From Mya arenaria (lineage: Eukaryota; Mollusca; Bivalvia; Myida; Myidae): DNA of 64,000 nt. The stretch is from NCBI RefSeq assembly GCF_026914265.1, contig NC_069133.1, forward strand, positions 27,641,272-27,705,271. Reading direction: 5' to 3'. The translations under genes and the position numbers were made by a program. Shown here in pieces: positions 12,421-23,617 of this stretch. The notes under the pieces were generated by a model. It was not told the origin of the DNA. It worked only from the letters and a program-made list of their open reading frames with translations, and made no database searches. Each line of letters opens with the position of its first letter. Position 1 is the first letter of the stretch.

Positions 12421-12612
12421 TTCTCAATGATATCTTATCAAATCAACAATTTTGACTAATATTCGTTACCTGTACTTTCTATCCACTATATTCCACTTAT
12501 TTTAACACATATTTCACACTGCTACTGTTCTGTTTGGCGTTTTAAACCAATATTTTTTCTACCTGACATAAACAACACAACCGTGGTACGCGCCGCTTGC
12601 ATCAAAATCTTA

Positions 12613-13519
12613 TTTTACTGCAACTTACTTTTAGTAGTGGGTGACCTTTCACCAGATGTATATCAGTCATTAATTGTATTGCGTTAAATTCAGCCAATTT
12701 GACCACAAGCTGATGATGTTATTCAATTAATTATTCTTAATTTTCCTTTTTAGCACTAACAATCCATTGTAAAACTCGAGTGTGATGCCTTAAATCCGAT
12801 TTGACATCGGAAATTCCACAGACATGTGTTGATTCATCCGCCATCTTGGATAAACCGGGTCATTTTGGGTAACACATCATATTTTGATGATTCTACTTAA
12901 AGAGTCTACAGTATGATATATATTTTAAAATATTTCGATAGTTCAAAGTATTGAATTAATTATGTTTAGCAACAATGTACTTCAGTATACAGTTCTTTTA
13001 TTTATTTATTTTTATCGATACAGTAAAATGGCCGAGGAGTTCCGAATGCATTTTTGTGTTAATGAAGTGGAACTATTTCCATGAAGTAGTCAATATTGGC
13101 GAAATGATTTATTAATATAAATATTTGATTTCAGTACCAATTGTCAATAAATTATACATGACCCACTTCTCTCACTATTCGCCCAGATATTTAAAAAAAA
13201 AACTATACAGCCACTTTAAATCAGCTGTGTATTCAAAACAATGATGCAAACTATTTACTGAGCGCACTGGCGTGCTTTGGTTTGTAGTTTGATCGGCTGA
13301 TGTGCCTACTTAGGACGGGCCCTGAGGGGCACCGTCCAACTAGGCCAATATTATACATTAACCAGTTACTTTAGGGCTTTAAAATGGCGCAAAATTTTAA
13401 TGGATTTGTGATATTGAAACTTAAAAAGCGAAATGTGATTATACATATTAATCTTGTAAGCGTGCAATTATGTGTCCATCCAAATATTGCGTTGTGTGCT
13501 GGATATGCATGATTGACTA
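12613..13519. other. Single-copy flank left of the gene array
   Basis: No gene was recognised. The sequence shows no match to the array spacers. A small hairpin-like stretch (GGACGGGCCC ... GCACCGTCC) sits near 13313-13338. Array homology begins near 13,520, so this marks the left boundary of the amplified region. Confidence 0.45.
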
Positions 13520-14104
13520 CTAATAATGGCGATATCAAACGGTTATCTGATTCTTAAAGGTCAAGCCCTTCGGTACACTCTTCACTATATATCTCCAGAA
13601 AATGAACCTCGTAATACACAAAACAAACCGATACAAAACCCAAACGTAAAGTTAGGCGAGCTAAAACCTATCAACAAAGCAAACAGCAAGAGAAATATGC
13701 ACGTTGTGGAAAAAAATAAAGAAAGAAGAGAATACAATTGCACACATTACATGGATCTAAAACACTCATACCGAGAACAGCTTGGACTACGTCCGGACCT
13801 ATTAGTGTAAAATGCTGCATTAAGTACTCTTGCTTTTTACAAAGTAAATCAAGTTGATATATTTCCAAATTACATTGTAACAACGTCCTTTCAGGTTGGC
13901 AACGATAATATATCTACATCGATCACCTGTCCCTTGCCCTCATCATAGCGCATATGCACAAACCACAATATATATTTTCATCAGATACATTTCGAGGAAT
14001 AACTTTCTATATATATATTACTGGAATCATCTATATCTGGGACGAGTTGTTTAAGGAAAAGCGTTTAGACACGTAACAACAATTGCAACCGGAACAACCT
14101 CTGT

Positions 14105-14820
14105 TTCTTACACCCCCCCCCCCCCCGGTGTAAATTGGAGTCACCCTGTTGGTGGTCGTTCGGTCGGTTTGACGGTCCGAAGCATATTTTCTTGTCCGGA
14201 CTTAAGTTGAAAACTACTGGATTGAATTTAATTAAACTTCATATAATAGTAAAGAACAATGAGATGAAGTTCATTGTAGAAGAATCATAACTCTGTTTAA
14301 GCTAACTATAGAGTTGCTCCTTGTTAATTTTTCTTGTTCGGAGCATACCTTTGAACATAACTGAGATGAATTTAAATAAAATTCATGCGAGAAAGTGCAG
14401 TGTTCAAGAACAAATTACAGAGTTATTGCCATTTTGTCCGGAGCATACCTTGAAAACAACTGTTTGAATCAGACTCCATACAATGGTAAACCACAGAGCT
14501 ATTGCTCATTGTTACGTTTCCTTGTCCGGAATATAACTTGAAAACAAAAGAATGGAATTTAATTAAGTTTCATAGAATAGTAAAGGTAACGATAGTGAAG
14601 TGTAAAATACCCATAACTCTTTTAAGCTTACAACAGAGAAACTGCCCTTTTAATTTTCAGCAGCGTTACTTCTTTATTACAATTAAACAACACACTTTGG
14701 TTAGGCATGATAATTGGAAACGCAGTGTACAATGCCTCGGAGTAATGGCCTCTTTCTAAGAAATTGTTGGCCATTCCTTTGCCAAGGAGGCAATCGAGGG
14801 TATTCGTCAATCTTGTGACA
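14105..14820 (+). mobile_element. Pearl/HINE-like repeat, copy 1
   Basis: A poly-C tract (14,113 on) and a TTGGAGTCACCCTGTTGGT phrase are followed by a degenerate CGGT-type microsatellite. Several ~100-140 bp units then each begin like CTTGTCCGGA.CATAACTTGA (near 14,189, 14,332, 14,433 and 14,520). Copies lie at 29,500-30,175 and 51,310-51,920. A tetranucleotide microsatellite next to a short tandem core is the layout of bivalve pearl/HINE elements; assignment is by architecture only. Confidence 0.6.
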
Positions 14821-15549
14821 TATAAAGTAATCGAAATAGTTGCCTATTTATATGGAAAAGTGCCGAGTTACTAATATGTTACGTACACATAGCTTTGCCC
14901 CAAGTAACACAAGCCAGCTTTCCTGACTTAATGAAGCAAAACCAATAAATACAAAATGTATTTTAACCGGGCCGCTCAAATCCTTTCATCAGATGCGTTG
15001 GTTTAAAAGTGAATACTTGATAAATGTGAATTTCCAGCTGTTGGTAACAAGTGGTTATTCAATGGAGATGATGACTCATATTAAGCCGTAAGTACTGTTT
15101 ATATCATTTATGCGAGAGTTTACCCAATGAGAACACATCCGCAATGTTAATGCGTGCAACTTCACTGCATCTTATTTACAATGAACGTGATTTGATAGTC
15201 TTACAATGATGGGAAAACAACTATCGCGCTGTAAATTGAGTATGTCATGTAATAAATATAGCAAATGTTTTGTGGTATTGCCAACACCCATTTTCAGTCA
15301 GAATAACTTCTCCTTTCATTAATAACAAAACATCGAGTGGGTGGATCACAGTAAAGAAAAACTTACGCTTTTAGTTTATTTATATTTAATTGTTCCTTTT
15401 TGTAAATCAGCATGACATACAAATTTAACATAAACTTGAAAACAAAAAGAACGCAAGTTGGTTTGAACTACGTTACAATAACAAGTTTCAGGACTTTCCC
15501 GAATTTAATTATGAGGAAATTGTTTAAAGAAACAATTGTTTATCATTTA

Positions 15550-16220
15550 GGCCACACCAAAGTAATGTTTAGTTCCTCGGATTTTTGCAAAAAAAATAAT
15601 TGGACCGAGCGAGCGAAAAAAAAAATCTTTTTTTTTTTTGTCAGTTTTCATAAAAACCGAAGCGAGCGAAGAGCGAAAAATATATGTTTCCTTATATTCA
15701 ATATAAATAAGAAAGATTGTTTAAAATAATTGCCCTTAAACCCATTTAAATGCCATCTTGAACTTCAAACCTCTAATGGACATTGGGAAAATGTCGGAAT
15801 ACATACTATTTATTCATCCGTATTTAGTACAGACATTATATGGATAAATTTTATTTCTTATATAATTAAAACGTACTTAAATGTGACGATCATTCATAAT
15901 AATAAATAACCCTGCTTTTAGTAAAAAGTTTGAAACGACTTATAAATCTACCTGAATCAGTTTAACATCATATGCAACTGTATTTAGACATAACTTAGGA
16001 TTGATTTGTGATTTGTAAAAAATGATCACTTATACAGGCATCATCAAACATCAGACTCCATATATCATAGACTAAATTTTGTTTTTATTATCACAGGAAT
16101 AGCAATGACATGTGCTTATTAAAACAAAAAGAACAAGGGTATTATTCAGAGTACTTTTTTGGTTATTTAGATGTTTTTATGCACCAGCCAATTGTAACGA
16201 AATATCAATTTGGTGTGGCC
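15550..16220. mobile_element. TTA-flanked DNA element inserted upstream of g1
   Basis: 671 bp with inverted ends GGCCACACCAAA and TTTGGTGTGGCC. TTA occurs immediately on both sides. The paralogous upstream regions of g3 (near 30,928) and g7 (near 52,465) have the uninterrupted site CATTTATTTAC, which equals this locus with the element and one TTA removed. This is an exact empty site, so the insertion came after the g1/g3/g7 split. The interior has GAGCGA-rich segments around poly-A/poly-T and no transposase. TIR and TSD fit a non-autonomous PIF/Harbinger element. It falls inside the predicted first intron of g1. Confidence 0.85.
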
Positions 16221-16582
16221 TTATTTACAAACGTTTTAAGTTAATTGCTTGAAGCAGATGACATGTTTGGGTGTAATAATACACCTCAAAATAGGTGCAT
16301 GATGTGATGTCCTTGTGAATCATGAGTAGGATATAAAGCGACATTACATGGGAATGTTCATAACAAGCCTGTTTTTATTTCATAATGATACGTTTATTAA
16401 TACAAATATCATTGGATTAATGTGTTACGCATATTTTGTAGGTTTGTAATATACATCGTCGCAAGTTTTACCATTTAATACGGGATACTGATGGAGTAGA
16501 AATCATAAACAGACACAAGTTTAAATGGGTGAAGTGTTATCAATTTACTTTCCATATGTGTTAGCTGTTGTGATTCTAAATC

Positions 16583-17116
16583 ATGGACTACCTTACTATA
16601 GATGAAGAACAAGGACAGGAGAAACTGATGAATCAACACTCAGAAAACAGTTTCCTATCGAGTAACAATGAGTTGACCATTACAAGGGTTGATGGACAAA
16701 GATATTCAACCACACTGTTTAGGCCGACTGACGACCATCACATGGACATAGTGGTCACACAAGGCACTTATCGGGACTCACCCGACAATACCCTGGTTAC
16801 ACCCTCTCCAAAGAATAGGAAAACAGTCAAGGGACGGATACTCTCCAACCTTGCAAAAGCGTTCGTTGCGTTGGTTCTGATTTTACTGCTAGCGATGATG
16901 TGTTTGGTAATTGCAAGTGTTGTACATGGCGCGCCCCTCTCTCATAGCACGGCGACATTACAAGACAGTGCTAATAATAGTAACTTCGATCACGTTGACG
17001 TGCATTACGTTAACAACGATACGATACAAGGAGATTTTACATCTGATTATAACAATGTCAACCATACATATTTCGTTCATTCTGCAACCACTATGAATGT
17101 ACCTTTGTTTCCGTGA
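16583..17116 (+). CDS. g1: type II single-pass membrane protein, unknown family (class I)
   Basis: 177 codons, family not recognised. Residues 1-90 are hydrophilic and presumably cytoplasmic: MDYLTI at the start, acidic DEEQ, many Ser/Asn, then TPSPKNRKTVKGR just before the membrane. Residues 93-114 form one strong hydrophobic helix. Residues 115-177 are the predicted outside part, with sequons at N131 (NNS), N145 (NDT) and N160 (NHT) and no cysteine. Positive charges before the helix favour N-in/C-out topology. An in-frame TAA six bases before the ATG and A at -3/G at +4 fix the start unless an upstream exon is joined. A YAG (16563-16564) and an upstream GTAAGT (15088) suggest a spliced 5' UTR. 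A conserved AATAAA lies at 17614. Eight paralogues in a row and slower change in the cytoplasmic half support real coding status; the function is unknown. Confidence 0.8.
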   Translation: MDYLTIDEEQGQEKLMNQHSENSFLSSNNELTITRVDGQRYSTTLFRPTDDHHMDIVVTQGTYRDSPDNTLVTPSPKNRKTVKGRILSNLAKAFVALVLILLLAMMCLVIASVVHGAPLSHSTATLQDSANNSNFDHVDVHYVNNDTIQGDFTSDYNNVNHTYFVHSATTMNVPLFP

Positions 17117-19559
17117 CGCCAAACCTTTACTTAGCACATTTTCTGGAACGTACAATAAGGGAAACGTTATTTTATAAGCAACATGGTCAATAGGATGGTC
17201 CCAGGCAAATCCCGATGCTGTCTCGTGTAACATTTTTATCATTGCGGAATAAGAGAAATCTAAACAAAAATTGTTTGAAGACATTTGAAGACCTTTGAAG
17301 AAGTAAAATCATGTTAAACGATAAACATAGCAATTGTCTGAGCATACTTCATTACGCTGGCAAGAGTACTGTCTGTTAATATTCATGAAAACAAACGTTC
17401 CTTGATGTCCTCTTCCCTGCTACCTGATAACACGAAGACGGCATGTGTAAGTTCAGTTAACAAGTGACTATTACGACATATCTCCATGACCAAGCGAAAT
17501 AAGAGTATCTAAAGGTCATTTATCCTTTTTTATGTATTTTCGATTTTTTCTTATATCCATTTTGTAATAACTTATTTAAAGGAGTTATTTTGTTTCGAAA
17601 CTTCTTTCTTCTCAATAAACACATTTTAAGATGTTTTCAGACTTGATATCTAGAAGTTCGTAGCTAACGGATCCTTAAAAATGATGGAAAGAAATATTTC
17701 TATGAAAATACTTATAAAACAACAATCGGAATCTTGTAAGATTACACTTAAAACAATTTTCAATTGCCTTATGTATTTGTGCTTATTTTGATATAAAGGG
17801 TGTCTTTCATCTGTGATAAAATCAATCACAGTGAAATATTGTATGAATGACTTTTTCTTGATTACTTTCTTTGTTCTTTTTAAGGTGGTATTTTGGTAAT
17901 AAATATGTTATAAAGTCTTCATTTTAAGGTAACATTTAACCCCGACACGTATATATTGTTCGTTAGACTATGTTCGTTTGTCTGATTTGATATATGCCTT
18001 TAAAAGTAGGTAACTTTCAGTCATCATGTTTAAACCTATTATATTCAATCAATTGCATTTATTGTTCAATTACTAATGTCACTTAACCACACACGCCAGG
18101 TTTATTATCTATTTTATGGTGCGTGACGCAAACTAAATTAAGAGGACTCTGTCATAGGCCGCAAATAAAACTTGCTGATGAAAATATTTTCCTGGTCAAA
18201 GTTCAAGTATAGCAAATTGTAAGTAAACGTGAAACTAACTACTTAAGTACCAAACATAGGTTATCTTTCAAACTCTTGAACTTCGTTAACAATGCGATTA
18301 AAGTCATAATAAACAAAATTAATTCTATAATAATTTGAAACGGGTTTCCCCGTTCACTCCTTATTCTGTTTCCTAAAAGATTTGTATTAAACTTATACAT
18401 GTTTGATGTTATCAATTTTAAGTGTTATTACGAATGATCCACAACACCGACGATGCTAACTATTACACTGACAATATTTAACAATAAGGTCAAATTTTAA
18501 AGTAACTTCTCAATGTTGTATGTGTTTTTCCTGTTTTTCATTAACACCTGACAATTAATCAAAGCATAGTTATACACAAAACCACAATTAACATGACATC
18601 ACAATGTAGGTATATAGCGTGCATATTTGAATTTACATGTTTGTATTATTCATTTCTGTAAGTACGCAGTGCATGGCGTTTTTCATACGATGATGGAACG
18701 TTAAATTGTTTTTATTATTTCAAATATGGGGACGTATTTGCTAAGAAAGAGAAACAAGTAGTCTCATCGCATACAAACAACGTTTAGGAGTTGCAGGTTT
18801 CATTAGGCAAGAACATATCTCGTAACGTCTCACTAATTGTTATCTTCAAGTTTATTAGTGCTTTAAGCTATAATGTTGAATCCGTACCTGTTAATGGTTA
18901 AAGTATTGTACACTCTGCCTATACTCTTATTTCTCTTATCGAGACTTTCAAGCTATACAGTTGTATTGCCAGACTTAGGTAATTGAGTTCGTTAATAATG
19001 ATAATAAACCATCATAACCGAGCTTAAAAGTTGTTCTCATTGCCATATTTTCATTTTCTTTTCAATACGATTATTTTATGTAAACGTTCCGGTCTGTTCA
19101 CTAACAACATAGCACATTGAGTTTGTATAGAAAAAGGATCAATGATTGAACAGCATCATAAACAAGCTTAAATTATGTTTAATTATATTTTTTACTTATT
19201 TAAAAGCACACAAATCCATCATACCTTTTATTTTCTTCAATACATTCAAATGTGTGTATGTTTTATTTATGTCACAACATCTGATCAAAAAGACATTTAC
19301 TCTGTCCATTAAGAGTTTCACAATCTGTTAAAGATCAAAGGAAAACTAAATTGGAGTTTTCAAGAAGCTTATACTTTTTAATGTTGGTGATTCTGAATTT
19401 TATTGCTTTCTTGACAGAGCAAAATCTGATAAACTTGTGAAGTAAAACTGTGTTGGTTTTTTTGTTACCAGAAATGAGATTATTTATAAAAAGACCTATT
19501 ACGTTATAATACTTTACTTAGTAACTTAGATAACGTCTGCATCGCTGTCATAAATCTTA

Positions 19560-20190
19560 CTAAGACTACATTTGTTGAAGGAATTGAAGTCCTTAATAAA
19601 ATTCATGCAGTATTTAGAAAAAGAACATAGTACTGTTGATAGTATCTGTGTACTTCATATGCTGCACCATATTATAAGAGAAAGCAGTCTAACCTGTTTT
19701 GTGCTTTTATAGATGCAAAGAAAAACTTTTACCCTGTTAAGCGAAAAGGCTTATGGTCAAAACATTTTAAATATAATGTTAAAGGACTTTTTTAAATGGT
19801 CAAGAATATCACCCAACATATTCAGTGTTGTCTAATGGTAAACAATACTACTACTAGTTATTCTTTACTACTGACGAGATTTACGTCAAGGTGAAAATAT
19901 ATCATATGTGCTGTGTTCCCTTTGTCTTAATGATTTTGAGAACGTAAATTGAATAAAATAAAAGTGTCAATATTGACGATGGTATCTAAATACTTAGGGA
20001 CGGTTTTTCAAATTAAAGAAGAATTGTAAATGCCTAATAGTATGATATTGGTCAAGCAAGAAAACCCTAAGTTAACATGTTAAAGTATGAAACGTAGATT
20101 TACCACTTAACTGAAACATTTTTACAATTATGATGCATAAATTAGGTTTAATCCTTATGAGGTAAGGCGTTTTCGGTAATAGTTGGAGAA
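19560..20190 (+). pseudogene. Decayed reverse-transcriptase relic in A-type spacer 1
   Basis: Read across frameshifts, the plus strand gives HAVFRKRT, STVDSICVLHMLHHI and then LFCAFIDAKK..FYPV. These correspond to the QAGFRKGYSTVDNI and motif A FCAFIDFKKAFDTV region of jockey/CR1-like non-LTR RTs. Weaker similarity (GENISYVLCSLCLNDFEN-like) follows near 19,885. Many stops and shifts mean it is long dead. The same relic recurs in the other spacers. Confidence 0.75.
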
Positions 20191-20855
20191 AAAAATAAGT
20201 TCATGCAAGCAATATATATATATATTGCTCATTTAGCCATTCCAGTACACCAGAATGATAATTTTTAATCATAGTCAACTTCTGATGTATAATAATTATA
20301 GGGCCGCGCGTAAACAATTATGTGAAATTTAGCTCCATTTGAATGCGCAAGAATTATCATAAAATTATTGTCTAATGAATCATGATCATACAAGCATGAA
20401 ATAAACAATGCTCTACTGATGCGTTTGTACTTAATATATATTCACTAGTGTTCAATGGAAAAAAGCAATCATATACCGTGTTTATTTATATTTTGGACAC
20501 ATTTTTAAAAAAAAGATTTACATGGCCATTTTAACTAATTTACTTAAATATTCGGTAAGATTGTAAAATATTCATGTTTATTTTTATTAAATCCGAAAAC
20601 ATCATAAATGACAAGAAAACTACATCAAATATGTATATGGATTGTCGAGTTGGCCTGACCTTTTCACGTAACGTCGCTAAGTACACTAGTACAGCAATAT
20701 ATAAAAATCATGGTGATTAAACGATCCAGAACGATGAACAAAAAGAGAAAAAACTAAACTGTTTAATACCATATTACTATTCAATGGGAACTACAAAGTC
20801 ATGCCCATTAATATTCACATTAACAACACTATCATGATTAAAAACCTGCTAGACA

Positions 20856-21086
20856 ATGACTGAGAAATATATAATGTATAAACAAAACAGACAGACCACT
20901 AATCAACGTATATTTATTGATAAAAACTTAAGAAAACGCCTTGCAACGATCAGCAAAACTGGTCTGAACAAGTTTATGAGTACTCATATTCGCATGTGTC
21001 CTCACACATCTCAACAAATTAGCACGCTGGTTATTGGTAAATATTGGGGTACAGCCTTTGAACGGAAAATGAAAACGTCAAGGTAA
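20856..21086 (+). other. Short frame conserved in three spacers (76 codons)
   Basis: Open from ATG with the product beginning MTEKYIMYKQNRQTTNQ and ending ERKMKTSR. Counterparts at 34064-34309 and 58452-58682 are also open. By eye the copies at 20856 and 58452 differ by about five or six amino-acid changes and about four silent changes, which does not show strong purifying selection. No hydrophobic segment or known domain is visible and the frame is missing from the g4-g5 spacer. It may be chance openness of a young duplicate or a small exon. Confidence 0.25.
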
Positions 21087-22703
21087 TCACTGGTGGCTTA
21101 TACTAGTCCCCCGACATATGTCAAATAATAGCTTTTAAGACAAATCAGTTGACCAGGATGGCTCAGCACGTTTCACATTTGAACTATTGTCAAAACGACA
21201 ACCGCTGAAACCAATTTGCGATACCAAAACGTTATCTAGACCTCTGAGGTCAAACCCTTTATACTGTACACTTTACTAACAACCGTACCTTGAAATAGAC
21301 AACGAAATCCGATTTAGAAGTGCAAAATGAGGGGACAACATATCATCTGCTTGCTGGTTTTGTATGAGTTTATCAAGTTTACTGGCGTCAATATGCATTA
21401 TTTGGCATGCGTATGTCGCATTACTTTTGCTGCCGAGGGAGGAGATTTACTTGTTAAACGTGAAATTAAAGCCCTACTCCAATGGAAAATCGACGAAATG
21501 ATATCTGAGTGGTTCAACAGCGCGAAACAATCCATAAAGAAGGAGGCAAATTCCTTACAGTCTGACAGCGGTTTCATTCTGTTGCATAAACTGCCGATAA
21601 AACACTTATGTAGAGACCTCCTGGTCGTGTCCTTCCCCTTATTCCCGGCGTACATGCACCGACCTTATACCTCAAGGGCAGTAATTAACAAAACCCGAGG
21701 AAAAACATTATGTTACATAACATTATTTGCAATCGGAACACTCTGTTATTATCCAAAAATGTCATAACATTACGTATCGCTTTGCCTCAAATAATACAAC
21801 CCAGCTTTCCTGACTGAATAAAGCAAAACCAATACATATGAAATATAATTTTACCAGGATGCTCAATTCATTTTAGCGAATGTGTTGAATTAAAAGTGAG
21901 TGGCCTAACAAACGAATACTAACAGTGCAGTGCTCATTAAATGTGCATTATGTCATTTTTCAGTTTAATCTACCTGTTGGTAACAAGTAGTTATTTAATC
22001 AAGATAATGACTGAATGTTTTTCGCCGTAAGTACTGTTTATATGTGTAATGCGAGAGTTTTATGTTTGGTACTAAGATGTGTTTAAACATATTGCCCGCA
22101 AGACAACGAAAGGCAAAAAATATCAATTTTTAATTTGAGCCACTTAACTAAATCATGCGATCTAGTTTGCTGAACGCGTTTTGATGTTCTAACATCGAAA
22201 ATTGTGATTAGAGTATGTTCTGTTCTATAATGTCAAAGGTTGTCAGACGGTTTGCGGCGTTTTTAAGTAAAAAGGATTGGCAAACACTCCAGTAAGAAAT
22301 AACTTGTTTTGTTTTTACAATAATAGCAAAATATCGGGTCGGCGGGTCAGAATCACGAAAAAATACCCCCCCCCCCCCGCTTTGAATATATTTATAGTTT
22401 ATTGTTTCCTTTTTGTTTACATGAGGACATACAAATGAGAGAAACAATTACTTACAAATAACAAAAAAAGTAGATTGGGCATCAATATCAAACAGCATAA
22501 CGTTCAGTACATCCCTATTTAAATTGTGATCAAAATGTTTAAAGATACAAATGTATATCATATATCTTCAACGTTTTATATGTCGCGGCAAGTGTTTCCA
22601 TTTAACACGGGATATTGCTAGAATAGAAATCATAAACAAACACGAGTTTAAATTGGTGAATTGTTTTAATTTCCATATGTGTTAGCTATTTTGATTCTAA
22701 GTC

Positions 22704-23237
22704 ATGGACTACCTTACTATAGATGAAGAACAAGGACAGGAGAAACTGATGAATCAACACTCAGAAAACAGTTTCCTATCGAGTAACAATGAGTTGACCA
22801 TTACAAGGGTTGATGGACAAAGATATTCAACGACAATGTTCAGGCCGACTGACAACTACCACATGGACATAGTGGTCACACAAAGCACCTATCGGGACTC
22901 ACCCAACAATATCCTGGTTACACCCTCTCCAAAGAAAAGGAAAACAGTCAAGGGACGGATACTCTCCAACCTTGTCAAGGCGTTTGTTATGTTGGTTCTG
23001 ACTTTCCTGCTAGCAATGATGTGTATGGTAATTGCAAGTGTTGTACATGGCGTTCCCCTCTCCCTTTTCACTCCGACAATACAACATACCGAAAATAATA
23101 CTACATTCGATCATGTCGACGTGCAATACGTAAACAACTATACGATACAGAGCAACTTCACATCTGTTTATTACAATGTCAACAATACCTATTTTGTACT
23201 TCCTGCAACCAATGTCACTTTATCCTTGTTTTCATGA
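22704..23237 (+). CDS. g2: type II single-pass membrane protein (class II)
   Basis: 177 codons with the same layout as g1: hydrophilic N-terminus, TPSPKKRKTVKGR, one helix near residues 93-114, then an outer part of about 60 residues. The outer part is the most sequon-rich of the array: N131 (NNT), N132 (NTT), N145 (NYT), N151 (NFT), N160 (NNT) and N170 (NVT). The first ~125 bases of coding sequence are identical to g1, but about 25 of the last 61 residues differ, so the gene looks mosaic. An in-frame TAA precedes the ATG by six bases. YAG at 22684-22685 and GTAAGT at 22027 are kept. It is the only intact class II copy. Function unknown. Confidence 0.8.
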   Translation: MDYLTIDEEQGQEKLMNQHSENSFLSSNNELTITRVDGQRYSTTMFRPTDNYHMDIVVTQSTYRDSPNNILVTPSPKKRKTVKGRILSNLVKAFVMLVLTFLLAMMCMVIASVVHGVPLSLFTPTIQHTENNTTFDHVDVQYVNNYTIQSNFTSVYYNVNNTYFVLPATNVTLSLFS

Positions 23238-23617
23238 GTTCAAAACTTCGATAAAATAGTTTTGAAAGGTAAATTCCGTGAAGCTTTTTTCGATATCCGG
23301 TACATCTTCAATGGTTTATTTTAAAGTTGAGCGAACAACGTTTTAAATCTCCCGTTGCTGCCTCTGTGAATATATAAACATTGCGTGATAACATAAATCT
23401 AAATAGCAAATGATGTGATGACCGCGAGGTTGCGGGCTCTTATCCTAAAGGATGCATTTTCGATTTGTTCTTATTGTATTTTGTTTGGTTTGACTTATTG
23501 TATAGAAATAAGTTTTTGTTTCCAAACTTTTTTCTTATAAATGAACATTTTAATATTATTCAGACTTGATGATCTAAAGTTTGTGGCTAATGGACCCTTA
23601 AAATTGATGGAAAGAAC

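Larger units (their letters stand above)
6390..12612 (-). mobile_element. Full-length Tx1/L1-type LINE (non-LTR retrotransposon)
   Basis: A 6.2-kb element on the minus strand with this order: short 5' leader (12421-12612), ORF1 gag-like protein with zinc knuckles, a ~1.1-kb inter-ORF region, ORF2 (APE endonuclease, RT, C-terminal Cys/His motif), a short 3' UTR with AATAAA (minus strand, near 6430) and an A-rich tail read as AAAAAGAAAAAAA at 6390-6402. A 14-bp direct repeat, TTTTAATGCAACTT (6376-6389) and TTTTACTGCAACTT (12613-12626), brackets it with one mismatch and fits a target-site duplication. The CCHC ORF1 plus APE-type ORF2 of about 1,250 codons fits the L1/Tx1 group. ORF1 is open but ORF2 is broken, so the copy cannot move autonomously. 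Confidence 0.85.
13520..16582. repeat. Truncated B-type spacer and upstream region of g1
   Basis: Colinear with 28,655-31,290 and, in part, 50,900-52,824. Shared landmarks are a GGCGATA...AAACGGTTATC block (13,530), a pearl-like repeat (14,100-14,820), the conserved splice-donor block (GCCGTAAGTACTG, GT at 15088-15089) and the immediate upstream sequence of g1. The left edge truncates the unit. The frame at 13526-13810 is open here only, so I do not call it a gene. Confidence 0.7.
17117..22703. repeat. A-type spacer 1 (g1-g2)
   Basis: Colinear with spacers after g3, g4 and g7. Landmarks in order: 3' flank with AATAAA (17,614), a conserved block at 18,690-19,000 (GGGGACGTATTTGCTAAGAA...), a decayed RT relic (19,560-20,190), the short conserved frame at 20,856, a block near 21,240-21,780, the splice-donor block (GT at 22027-22028) and the g2 upstream region. 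The 146-codon frame at 21327-21767 is open only here, because the equivalent frames after g3 and g7 stop at codon 13. Confidence 0.75.

Noticed and set aside
13526..13810. 94-codon frame at the left edge of the array
   Set aside because: The paralogous stretch near 28,660-28,900 is not open in this frame, and the sequence looks like spacer.
16958..17284. Minus-strand 108-codon frame over g1
   Set aside because: Overlaps the conserved outer part of g1 in antisense; the plus frame has the conserved start, helix and sequons.
21327..21767. 146-codon frame in A-type spacer 1
   Set aside because: The equivalent frames at about 34,551 and 58,922 hit TAA at codon 13; only one base change keeps this copy open, and no domain is visible.
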